In this document: piece after piece, positions 34,327 through 41,488 of the stretch
Numbering within the stretch: position 1 is the stretch's first letter
How the letters are laid out: every line of letters begins with the position of its first letter
Assembly (NCBI GenBank): GCA_964501785.1
Contig: CAZCUD010000002.1
Span: forward strand, 310,001 to 374,000
Length of the DNA stretch: 64,000 nt
Direction: 5' to 3'
Source of the DNA: DATBSK01 sp964501785
GTDB taxonomy: Bacteria; Actinomycetota; Acidimicrobiia; IMCC26256; PALSA-555
Position numbers and translations under genes: made by a program
The notes under the pieces: generated by a model
The model's input: only the letters and a program-made list of their open reading frames with translations
What the model was told of the DNA's origin: nothing
Databases searched by the model: none

Positions 34327-35337
34327 TCAGCCAACGGAGCGGCGCACCGCTTCTCGTACGTGGCGGATGATGCGACGGTTGGCCAGCTCGTTGGCGTGGG
34401 AGCACGGTGAATCGTCGATCGCGGCAACGAGGCCGAACAACGAAGCGTGGCAGCGCGCGACGAAGGGTCGCACACCCGGGCTCGCGTCCGCGACCGCGGA
34501 CGGCACGGCCACCGCGAAGTCGCCGGCCGAGAAGCTCTCCGAGAACCCGAACGGGCCGTCGACCCCCACCACGACGTCGGCCGCGATCGGCACCACCCGC
34601 ACCGCGTCGCTCCACGGGGGCAGCGCGGCGAGCTCGGCCGAGTCGGGGATCATCCCCTGGACGGCCGCGGTCTCGGTGGCGCCGAGCAACCCGCAGAAGC
34701 TCCGCTGCGGAGCGCGGCGCGGCCGGAACGTGTCGGTCGGGCGCCGCGCCAGGTCGGTGCTGCACGCGCGCAGTGCGGTGTCGATGAGCTCGGCGGCGAC
34801 GTCACCCGCGAAGCCCCCGCCGAACCCGAGCAGCTGCGCACCCTCGAACGGCGTGCCGATGGTCACGACTCTGGCGATCGAGTCGGCGACCGGGCGACCG
34901 TCGACGACGGTCCCCTGCGCCTGGCGCGTCGCCAGCCCACCCATCGAGTGCGCGACGACGGTCACGGGCTCGTCGTGGACGCCGGCGAGGCAAGCGATCG
35001 CCTCGCCCAGCCGCGCGCCGATCGCCGGATCGGTCACCCACTCGAGCGAGCGCCGGGAGTAGTCGAAGGTGTAGGCCGCGGCGCCGTCGACGGCGTCGAT
35101 CGCGTCGATCATGCTCGGGCGGTCGGCGAGCCGCCGCCGGAAGTCCGACGGTCCGCCGGCGAACCCGTGCACCAACAGCACCGGCGTGCCGGTGCGGGCC
35201 TGGGAGACGCGCCTCACGGCCGATCCGCACTCGGTCCGCCGCCGTGACGCCCCGTCGGAGGTGGCGTCGGCACCCACGACCGTGGTGGTCGAAGCGACGA
35301 CGACCAGGAGCAAGCCGACGACGAGGCGCGACACCAT
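34327..35337 (-). CDS. Exported lipase/esterase-like alpha/beta hydrolase
   Basis: A 336-residue secreted alpha/beta hydrolase. The Sec signal is MVSRLVVGLLLVVVASTTTV with cleavage expected near residue 20-25. The mature part has the oxyanion strand VLLVHGFAGGPSDF and the nucleophile elbow VVAHSMGGLATR (Ser of HSMGG), plus VVTIGTPFEGAQL, as in lipase class 2/EstA-type enzymes. Six cysteines suggest disulphides. ATG 35337 is leaderless with TACCGT seven bases upstream. Converges with the amidohydrolase gene with only a 17-base gap. Confidence 0.9.
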   Translation of the reverse strand: MVSRLVVGLLLVVVASTTTVVGADATSDGASRRRTECGSAVRRVSQARTGTPVLLVHGFAGGPSDFRRRLADRPSMIDAIDAVDGAAAYTFDYSRRSLEWVTDPAIGARLGEAIACLAGVHDEPVTVVAHSMGGLATRQAQGTVVDGRPVADSIARVVTIGTPFEGAQLLGFGGGFAGDVAAELIDTALRACSTDLARRPTDTFRPRRAPQRSFCGLLGATETAAVQGMIPDSAELAALPPWSDAVRVVPIAADVVVGVDGPFGFSESFSAGDFAVAVPSAVADASPGVRPFVARCHASLFGLVAAIDDSPCSHANELANRRIIRHVREAVRRSVG

Positions 35338-35344
35338 CCCGTCG

Positions 35345-35350
35345 ACGGTA
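35345..35350 (-). promoter_or_regulatory. -10 box TACCGT of leaderless lipase gene
   Basis: TACCGT followed by seven bases and ATG 35337 on the minus strand. Confidence 0.5.
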
Positions 35351-35391
35351 CGCGCCGACGTCGCGTCCCCGGCGTCAAGGTCGAGGGTCGC

Positions 35392-35397
35392 TATCCT
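35392..35397 (+). promoter_or_regulatory. -10 box TATCCT upstream of the spermidine-synthase-like gene
   Basis: TATCCT about 57 bases upstream of ATG 35454 in the divergent gap. No convincing -35. Confidence 0.4.
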
Positions 35398-35453
35398 CCC
35401 GCCATCACCGCGGTCGGCCGCCGCGGTCCGGTCGCCCATGGGACGGACGTCGA

Positions 35454-37919
35454 ATGGCGAACGTCAGGACGAGCTCAGATGTCGGGACCGGGCCACGTCG
35501 CGCCTATCGCCTCGAGATCCTGCTCGTCAGCTTCGCAGGGCTGCTGCTCGAGATCGCGTACACGCGCATCATCTCGTTCAAGCTCTTCTACTACTACACG
35601 TACCTGATCATCGGGTTGTCGTTGCTCGGGATCGGCACCGGGGCGGTGATCGTCACCATCTCGAAGCGGATCGAGCGCGCATCGACCGACGCGGTGCTCT
35701 TCTGGAGCTTCTTGCTCGGCGCCGCGAGCGTGCTCGTCGGCTACGTCGTGATCGCGCTCACGTCACTCGACACGCTCGCCATCTGGGAGTACGGCACCTT
35801 CGACTCGTTCTCCAACGTCGGGCTGCTGCTGCTCATCTGCTTGATGCTCTTCATGTCGTTCATCTCCGTCGGTGTCGTCGTCGCGACGCTGTTCGGTCGC
35901 CGCTCGGACGACATCGGTCGCCTCTACTTCGCCGATCTGCTCGGAGCCGGCATCGCGTGCGCGATCGTCGTCGCGCTGATCGGTTGGATCGGTCCACCGT
36001 CGACGATCATGCTCGCGGGGCTCGTGCTCGCCGGCGTGGCCCTGCGACTCGCCATCCTCGATCGCCCGAAGCTCGCGCCGGTCGCGGGTGGGCTCGCAGT
36101 GCTGCTCGTCGTCGCCGTCATCGTCCCGAGCGCGCTCCCGCGCCAACGCGAGGACGCACAGAAGGTCGAGATCACCGACGACAACGCGGTGTTCTCGGCG
36201 TGGAGCCCGATCTTCCGGGTCGACGTCGTCGAGGGCGCACCCGGGACCCGGATCCTCTACCACGACGCGTTGCACGGCTCCGGGATCTACGAGTTCGACG
36301 GCGACGTGTCGGCGCTCGATCGCTTCGACACCGATCCTCGCCTCCTCCCGTTCGCAGCCCTGGGCCGCGGTCCTCGCGACGTGATGATCATCGGCGCCGC
36401 CGGAGGCAACGAGATCCTCGCTTCGCTGTACTTCGATGCCGATCACATCGAGGCGATCGAGCTCAATCCCGTCACCTACGACCTCGTCACCGACGAGATG
36501 GCCGACTACTCGGGTCGTCTCGCCGAGCACCCGAAGGTCGACTACATCAACGGCGACGGTCGTTCGTACCTCGCCCGAGCGGACGGCCGGTACGACCTGA
36601 TCTGGTATCCCGCCCCGGACAGCTACTCGGCCGCGAACAACGCGGCCGCCGGCGCCTTCGTGCTCTCCGAGAGCTACCTCTACACGCGGGAGCAGATCGA
36701 GAAGAGCCTCGACCACCTGACCGACGACGGCATCCTCGCGGTGCAGTTCGGCGAGTTCTCCTACGACGACAAACCCAATCGCACCGCCCGCTACGTCACG
36801 ACCGCACGCGAAGCGCTCGCGGAGCTCGGCATCGACGACCCGGCGCGACACATCGTCGTGGCGAGCTCACCGCTCGGCCTGTTCGGCAACATCTCGACGA
36901 TCCTCGTGAAGCGCACACCGTTCACCGACGACGAGGTCTCCGGGTTCGTCGGCGGTCTCGACGACATCGAGGAGTCACGGCTGCGGTGGGCACCGGGTGA
37001 GGGTGAGCGGCTCGCCGCCGACGCCCTCGGCAGCAACACCGTCGTCGAGCAGGTCGCGAGCCGGTCGGACGAGGAGCTCCAGCAGTTCTACGAGGAGTAT
37101 CCCGACGAGATCGGCCCGATCAGCGACGATGCACCGTTCTTCTGGCACTTCAACTCGTTCGACGACGTCATCGCGAGCTTCACCGAACCGATCGACCGCA
37201 CCGACTTCGAGGACTCCGTCGGCGAGCGCGTGCTGCTCCTGCTCCTCGCGGTCGCGATCTTGTTCGCGGCGGTGTTCCTGCTCCTGCCGTTCGTCACGAT
37301 CCGCGACACGTGGCGCAAGCTGCCGCACAAGCGCCGGTCGGCGTTGTACTTCGCGTGCCTCGGCTTCGGGTTCATCTTCTTCGAGATCACCCTCATCCAG
37401 CGCCTCACGCTGTTCCTCGGATACCCCACGTACTCGTTGACCGTGACGCTGATGTCGATCCTGATCTTCACCGGCATCGGCGCGCTGCTGAGCACGCGTT
37501 GGACGCACCGTCCCAAGCAGATCCTCCCGTGGCTGCTCGGCGCGATCGCGCTCCTGACCGTCTTCTACGAGCTCGGCCTCACGCCGCTGACCGACGAGCT
37601 GCTCGGCCTCCCCCTCGCCGCTCGGGTGCCCATCACGTTCGTGCTCCTCGCACCGCTCGGGCTGTGCCTCGGCATGTTCATGCCGCTCGGCCTCGGCGCC
37701 GTCGCCGAGCTCACGGATCACAAGGCCGAGTACGTGGCCTGGGGATGGGCCGTGAACGGGTTCGCGTCCGTCGTCGGCGCCGTCCTCTCGACGATCCTGG
37801 CCATGAGCTTCGGTTTCCGCACCGTGATGATCGTCGCTCTCGTCATCTACGGGATCGCCGTGCTGACGCTCTGGGGACTGCTCCCCTCGACTCGGCAGCC
37901 GGCCGCCGCCCCCGAGTAG
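35454..37919 (+). CDS. Membrane-fused spermidine synthase-like protein
   Basis: An 821-residue protein with a soluble domain between two membrane regions. Residues about 15-235 hold seven or so helices (YRLEILLVSFAGLLLEIAYT). Residues about 285-560 form a spermidine-synthase-like SAM-dependent domain with VMIIGAAGGNEILASLYF (about 307-324), AIELNPVTYDL, and YDLIWYPAPDSYSA. Residues about 585-815 are helices again, with FIFFEITLIQRLTLFLG. This layout is common for bacterial fused SpeE-like proteins of unknown role. The aminopropyl-acceptor residues are not conserved in an obvious way. Divergent from the lipase gene. Confidence 0.88.
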   Translation: MANVRTSSDVGTGPRRAYRLEILLVSFAGLLLEIAYTRIISFKLFYYYTYLIIGLSLLGIGTGAVIVTISKRIERASTDAVLFWSFLLGAASVLVGYVVIALTSLDTLAIWEYGTFDSFSNVGLLLLICLMLFMSFISVGVVVATLFGRRSDDIGRLYFADLLGAGIACAIVVALIGWIGPPSTIMLAGLVLAGVALRLAILDRPKLAPVAGGLAVLLVVAVIVPSALPRQREDAQKVEITDDNAVFSAWSPIFRVDVVEGAPGTRILYHDALHGSGIYEFDGDVSALDRFDTDPRLLPFAALGRGPRDVMIIGAAGGNEILASLYFDADHIEAIELNPVTYDLVTDEMADYSGRLAEHPKVDYINGDGRSYLARADGRYDLIWYPAPDSYSAANNAAAGAFVLSESYLYTREQIEKSLDHLTDDGILAVQFGEFSYDDKPNRTARYVTTAREALAELGIDDPARHIVVASSPLGLFGNISTILVKRTPFTDDEVSGFVGGLDDIEESRLRWAPGEGERLAADALGSNTVVEQVASRSDEELQQFYEEYPDEIGPISDDAPFFWHFNSFDDVIASFTEPIDRTDFEDSVGERVLLLLLAVAILFAAVFLLLPFVTIRDTWRKLPHKRRSALYFACLGFGFIFFEITLIQRLTLFLGYPTYSLTVTLMSILIFTGIGALLSTRWTHRPKQILPWLLGAIALLTVFYELGLTPLTDELLGLPLAARVPITFVLLAPLGLCLGMFMPLGLGAVAELTDHKAEYVAWGWAVNGFASVVGAVLSTILAMSFGFRTVMIVALVIYGIAVLTLWGLLPSTRQPAAAPE

Positions 37920-37954
37920 TCACCGGCTGACGCTGCCGGCCTGCTGTCGGCGCC

Positions 37955-39043
37955 TCAGTCGTAGACGACGTCGACAGGTTGCCCCAAGCGCGACGACTCG
38001 TAGGCCGCGAGCAGCGCGGCGAGCACGCGGCGCGCGTCCTTGCCGTCGAGCAACAGGTCGTCGGTCTTGCCGGTGAAGTGATCGATCGCATGCTGCGTCG
38101 ACCGCTCGAAGCCTGCGGGCAGCGTGTCGTCCAGCGCGTGCAGCGCGCGAACCTCTCCCTCCCGGTACACCTCCACCGACGGCTCCTGGATGCCGAACGC
38201 GCTGATCCGGTTGCAGCGCACGAACCCCTTCGTGCCGGTCAGCTCGACCCGCTCGTCGCCCGTGTAGTGCGAAGAGCGGAAGTAGGTGTCGGGCGCGAAC
38301 GTGATGTCGAGCACTCCGCGCACACCGTTGACGTGCTCCCACACGAGCGTGGCCGGAGCGTCCATCGCGATGCCCGGCACGATCTCGGTCTCGCCGATCC
38401 AGCCGTAGATGCGCGCCACGTCGCCCAGGAGCCACATCGCGAGCGCGAGCTGGTGCCAACCGTGATCGAACACGAGCAGTCCCATGCCGTCGCGCTGGGC
38501 CTGCTCGAAGATCCACTGGAAGCTCGACATCGGCACGTCCCAGCCGCCCCGACCGGTCGCCACGATCTTCATGTGCAGGCCGGCCGGTTCGCCGATGTCG
38601 CCGGCGTCGAGCACCTCCTTGAGCGTGGCGAGCGGTGGGAAGAAGAGGTAGTCCTCGAGCACCCGCAGCACCGCGCCGTTCGCGTCCGCGCGCTCGAGCA
38701 TTCGGTCGGCATCGTCGAGCGTGCGCGCGAGCGGCTTCTGGACCTGCACGTGGTAGCCGGCGTCGAGGACCTCGCACACGACGTCGGCATGCAGAGGTGT
38801 CGGCACGAGCACATCGACCACGTCGGCATCGATCGGGTGCAGCCGGTCGAACGACTCGGCCTGTCGCGCCTCGGGCCACACCGCTCCCCAGCGGGCCCGC
38901 CGGCCCGGATCGGGATCGCACAGCCCGACCACCTCCACGTCGTCACGGCCGACGTACGGCGGGAGCGCGAGCTCCGAGACGGTGCCGAGCCCGACGACCG
39001 CGATGCGCACGGGTCGGCCGGTGATGGGGACTGACGTGGGCAC
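37955..39043 (-). CDS. Gfo/Idh/MocA family oxidoreductase
   Basis: A 362-residue NAD(P)-dependent oxidoreductase. Rossmann motif RIAVVGLGTVSELALPPY (about 13-30), then VEVVGLCDPDPGRRARWG, and VDVLVPTPLHADVV. The family Lys motif (usually EKP) reads VQVQKPLARTLDDADRM, with the catalytic Lys retained. The C-terminal domain includes VFDHGWHQLALAMWLLG, matching the catalytic Asp/His region. It likely oxidises a sugar or cyclitol. The GTG at 39043 is leaderless, with CATACT six bases upstream. Convergent with the spermidine-synthase-like gene. Confidence 0.92.
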   Translation of the reverse strand: MPTSVPITGRPVRIAVVGLGTVSELALPPYVGRDDVEVVGLCDPDPGRRARWGAVWPEARQAESFDRLHPIDADVVDVLVPTPLHADVVCEVLDAGYHVQVQKPLARTLDDADRMLERADANGAVLRVLEDYLFFPPLATLKEVLDAGDIGEPAGLHMKIVATGRGGWDVPMSSFQWIFEQAQRDGMGLLVFDHGWHQLALAMWLLGDVARIYGWIGETEIVPGIAMDAPATLVWEHVNGVRGVLDITFAPDTYFRSSHYTGDERVELTGTKGFVRCNRISAFGIQEPSVEVYREGEVRALHALDDTLPAGFERSTQHAIDHFTGKTDDLLLDGKDARRVLAALLAAYESSRLGQPVDVVYD

Positions 39044-39049
39044 GGCGGG

Positions 39050-39055
39050 AGTATG
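39050..39055 (-). promoter_or_regulatory. -10 box CATACT of leaderless Gfo/Idh/MocA gene
   Basis: CATACT followed by six bases and GTG 39043 on the minus strand. Confidence 0.45.
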
Positions 39056-39062
39056 GCGCGCG

Positions 39063-39893
39063 TCAGCCGACCGCGATCAGCACCAGTCCGACCAGCGCGA
39101 CACCGAGACCGACGACCTGGAGGCGGGCGACCGATTCGTGGAGCAGCCCCCAGGCCCAGCCGACGGTGAAGGCAGGCCCGAGCGCGGCGATCGGCGCGAC
39201 GAGCGACGCGAGACCCTCGCGGACCGCGACGAGCAACAGGACCGTCGCGAGCACGTCGAGCGCGCCGGCCGCGGCGGCGATCCTCAGCTCCCGCCGCGCG
39301 AGCACGAGGCTCGTCGTGGTGACCGCCAACACGATCATCACGAGGGTGACTGCGGCGGCGCGTCCGGTGAGGACCGGCCAGAAGCCCGAGTCACCGCTCG
39401 TCTCGGCGTAGAACACGAAGGAGGTCCCGAAGAAGACGCCGCTCACCAGCGCGAACCCGAGCGCGCGCACGGCGCCACCCGTCTCGGTGTCGTTCTCGTG
39501 GGCGATCAGACCGCCCGCGACGATGGCGAGCGCGACGCCGATGAGCGCGACGGTGGACGGGTCCTCCCCGGTCGCCAGCCCCCAGCCCACCGGGATGCAC
39601 GCGGCGACGACGGCGGTGATCGGCGCGACGATGCCCATGCGCCCGAGCGAGAGGCCCTGGTAGAGCGCGCCGAGCCCGATGACGTTGAGCGCGCCGGCCG
39701 CCGCGCCGAGCCCGAGGTCACGGCCGGTCGGTGAGCCCGTGAACGCGAGCGCGGCGACCACTGCACCACAGATGGCGACGGTCTGAGCGATCCCGAGGAC
39801 GGCGACGGTCGGGGCGCGGCGCGACGCGAGTCCACCGAAGAAGTCGCCCGACCCGAAGCACGCGGCGACGATGACGCCGATGAAGACGGCCAC
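39063..39893 (-). CDS. EamA/DMT family transporter
   Basis: A 276-residue protein with ten predicted helices arranged as two five-helix EamA repeats (repeat 1 about 1-135, repeat 2 about 143-276). Family features are the N-terminal VFIGVIVAACFGSGDFFGGL, LYQGLSLGRMGIVAPITAV closing repeat 1, and REGLASLVAPIAALGPAFTV closing repeat 2. DMT exporters move amino acids, nucleotides or other metabolites; the substrate is unknown. GTG 39893 has TAGGCT nine bases upstream. The next gene (Gfo/Idh/MocA) follows after 19 bases. Confidence 0.92.
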   Translation of the reverse strand: MAVFIGVIVAACFGSGDFFGGLASRRAPTVAVLGIAQTVAICGAVVAALAFTGSPTGRDLGLGAAAGALNVIGLGALYQGLSLGRMGIVAPITAVVAACIPVGWGLATGEDPSTVALIGVALAIVAGGLIAHENDTETGGAVRALGFALVSGVFFGTSFVFYAETSGDSGFWPVLTGRAAAVTLVMIVLAVTTTSLVLARRELRIAAAAGALDVLATVLLLVAVREGLASLVAPIAALGPAFTVGWAWGLLHESVARLQVVGLGVALVGLVLIAVG

Positions 39894-39902
39894 GAGGCGG
39901 GC

Positions 39903-39908
39903 AGCCTA
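39903..39908 (-). promoter_or_regulatory. -10 box TAGGCT of EamA gene
   Basis: TAGGCT followed by nine bases and GTG 39893 on the minus strand. Confidence 0.45.
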
Positions 39909-39964
39909 GGAGTTGGATCCCGGCGCGGTCGGACCTCCGGGAGCACGCGGTGTCGCGCTCCGCG

Positions 39965-40480
39965 TCAGCCGGCCTTCGAGTAGTTCTCGAGCCGAGGTTC
40001 CGCGGCCTGCGCCACCGCGATCGCCTGCTCGGGGAACGCCGCCTCGGCCGAGTCGGGCTGATCGATCCGGAAGCGCCCGACGACCTTCCCGACGCGCACC
40101 GTGACCTGGTCGGTGCCGATGAGGAAGGCCTGGAACGCCTCGTCGCCGACGGACGGCAGCTCCGAGAACGACGCCGCGAGCTCCTGCGCCGTCTGTGCAT
40201 CGCGAGCGAAGATCTTCTTGGCCTGCTCGACGGTCTTCGAACGCTTCACCAGCACCTGCACGAGGATGTCGGGCACCTCGGCAGTCGAGGGCTTCCTGAA
40301 CTGGCAGTAGTCGCCCTGGAGCACCGTCCCCTTGGCGAAGGGCTGCTCGAAGATCGTCTCGAGCTCTTCTTGGGCGAGGACCGCGCAGCCGTTCAGGATC
40401 TTGGCGCCGGCCGGTGGGGCCGCGAACGAGACCGCGAGCGCACCGAGCGCGACGAGACCAGCGAGGCGACGCAGCGACAT
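39965..40480 (-). CDS. Exported small protein, DUF3558-like
   Basis: A 171-residue secreted protein. Signal peptide MSLRRLAGLVALGALAVSFA with cleavage near PAGAK (about 26). The mature domain begins ILNGCAVLAQEELETIFEQPF, has a second Cys in GDYCQFRKPS, and ends with VTVRVGKVVGRFRIDQ. The C-pair and the V-x-V-K / G-DEAF pattern resemble DUF3558-type secreted or lipoproteins, but there is no lipobox, so the assignment is tentative. ATG 40480 has TACCGT seven bases upstream, giving a leaderless mRNA; a GAGGAG directly abuts the start and cannot act as a normal ribosome site. Confidence 0.8.
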   Translation of the reverse strand: MSLRRLAGLVALGALAVSFAAPPAGAKILNGCAVLAQEELETIFEQPFAKGTVLQGDYCQFRKPSTAEVPDILVQVLVKRSKTVEQAKKIFARDAQTAQELAASFSELPSVGDEAFQAFLIGTDQVTVRVGKVVGRFRIDQPDSAEAAFPEQAIAVAQAAEPRLENYSKAG

Positions 40481-40487
40481 CTCCTCG

Positions 40488-40493
40488 ACGGTA
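40488..40493 (-). promoter_or_regulatory. -10 box TACCGT of leaderless secreted-protein gene
   Basis: TACCGT followed by seven bases and ATG 40480 on the minus strand. Confidence 0.5.
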
Positions 40494-40646
40494 GCCGCCG
40501 GGTTCCCTGGTGCCGCCGCGGCGACGAAGCGTGCACACGTCGACACCGCCGGGGCCTCACCGGTCGAGCCCCGCACCCTGGTCGATGCCGCGCGCCCACC
40601 ACCCGTATGCTCCAGTCGCCCGTCACGCCGACGAGGAGACGACACC

Positions 40647-40922
40647 GTGGCCGCGACGACCCAGGCGAGGGCAGGGAGCGGCGCAACGCTGCTCTGCGAG
40701 TTCGACGGGCGCGTGCTCGAGCTGTGGCAGAGCCCGAGCCAGCGGTTCCTCGCCGAGCGGCTCGTCCTCCAGAAGCGCAAGGACGAGAAGGACGGTGGCG
40801 TGACGTTGCTGATCGTCCCTCAGGGCGCCGCGCGTATGGAGCTCTACTTCGAGCCGGACCAGGTCGCTGACATGGAAGCCCTCGTTGCCGCGCTGACGAG
40901 CGCGGGCATGCAGGCCGGCTGA
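40647..40922 (+). CDS. Small protein of unknown function, tandem copy 1
   Basis: A 91-residue soluble protein: an Ala/Gly-rich lead, a strand-rich middle (ATLLCEFDGRVLELWQSP, VTLLIVPQGAARMELYFEP) and a C-terminal amphipathic helix (QVADMEALVAALTSAGMQ). The beta-rich body plus final helix suggests a PH-like fold, but I cannot name a family. It is paralogous to the next gene (shared FDGRVLE, same strand/helix order). GTG 40647 has an AGGAGA ribosome site about eight bases upstream. Confidence 0.75.
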   Translation: MAATTQARAGSGATLLCEFDGRVLELWQSPSQRFLAERLVLQKRKDEKDGGVTLLIVPQGAARMELYFEPDQVADMEALVAALTSAGMQAG

Positions 40923-40953
40923 CCACCCTCTCTCGGAACCTCTGGAGGCGGGC

Positions 40954-41232
40954 ATGGCGGAGCACGCACGGGTCCGATTGGAGTACGCGCAGGCGCTCCT
41001 CGACTTCGACGGGCGCGTCCTGGAGGTCTTCGCCCACGACGGGTCGAAGCGCGTCCCGCTGAGCGACCTCTCCTTCGGTCGCGGCGAGCCCGAACGGCGC
41101 AAGGGCCGCGTCATGCTGACGTTCAGCGCGTTCGGTGGGTTGCAGTCGTCGCTCGTCGTCGAGGCTGACGAGGTCGACGCGGTCGATGCGTTCCTCGCAG
41201 AGCTGGAGGCAGCCGGCGCGACCCGCGAGTGA
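40954..41232 (+). CDS. Small protein of unknown function, tandem copy 2
   Basis: A 92-residue protein with the same layout as its upstream neighbour: ALLDFDGRVLEVFAHDG, a second sheet block VMLTFSAFGGLQSSLVVEA, and a C-terminal helix EVDAVDAFLAELEAAGA. The two likely arose by tandem duplication and may form a complex. ATG 40954 has a strong ribosome site (CTGGAGG) upstream. Spacing of 31 bases suggests one transcript. Function unknown. Confidence 0.78.
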   Translation: MAEHARVRLEYAQALLDFDGRVLEVFAHDGSKRVPLSDLSFGRGEPERRKGRVMLTFSAFGGLQSSLVVEADEVDAVDAFLAELEAAGATRE

Positions 41233-41258
41233 CCGCTCGACCCGGGCACACCGATGCC

Positions 41259-41333
41259 TGGAGGCGGCGGCGGGAATCGAACCCGCGTCCAGGGTTTTGC
41301 AGACCCTTGCCTGAGCCACTCGGCTACGCCGCC
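41259..41333 (-). tRNA. tRNA-Cys (GCA), CCA encoded
   Basis: On the minus strand the gene starts GGCGGCG and ends CGCCGCC-T-CCA, giving a seven-pair acceptor stem, discriminator T and an encoded CCA (41261-41259). The anticodon loop reads CT-GCA-AA (anticodon at 41300-41298), flanked by a five-pair stem GGGTC/ACCC-type. The T-arm is GCGGG-TTCGATT-CCCGC. The D-arm contains GCCGAGTGGCTCAGGC. Length 75 including CCA. No other tRNA lies nearby. Confidence 0.95.
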
Positions 41334-41362
41334 GCACGCGCGCCCGAGGCGCGCGAGGGACG

Positions 41363-41368
41363 AGGTTA
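41363..41368 (-). promoter_or_regulatory. -10 box TAACCT for tRNA-Cys
   Basis: TAACCT on the minus strand, 29 bases before the mature tRNA 5' end. The -35 is weak. Confidence 0.35.
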
Positions 41369-41476
41369 CCGCCGGTAGGCGGCTCGAAGCCCTAGCGAAC
41401 CATGTCGCGGGTTCCGAGCCGCGCGCAGCGGAGGTCCCGCCACACGATGCCGGCGATGGTCGCGACGGCCGTGGCG

Positions 41477-41482
41477 TATGGT
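41477..41482 (+). promoter_or_regulatory. -10 box TATGGT of leaderless PQQ-propeller gene
   Basis: TATGGT followed by six bases and GTG 41489. Confidence 0.5.
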
Positions 41483-41488
41483 CACGGC

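Noticed and set aside
40481..40486. GAGGAG as ribosome site for the secreted-protein gene
   Set aside because: It touches the ATG with no spacing; a leaderless start from TACCGT fits better.
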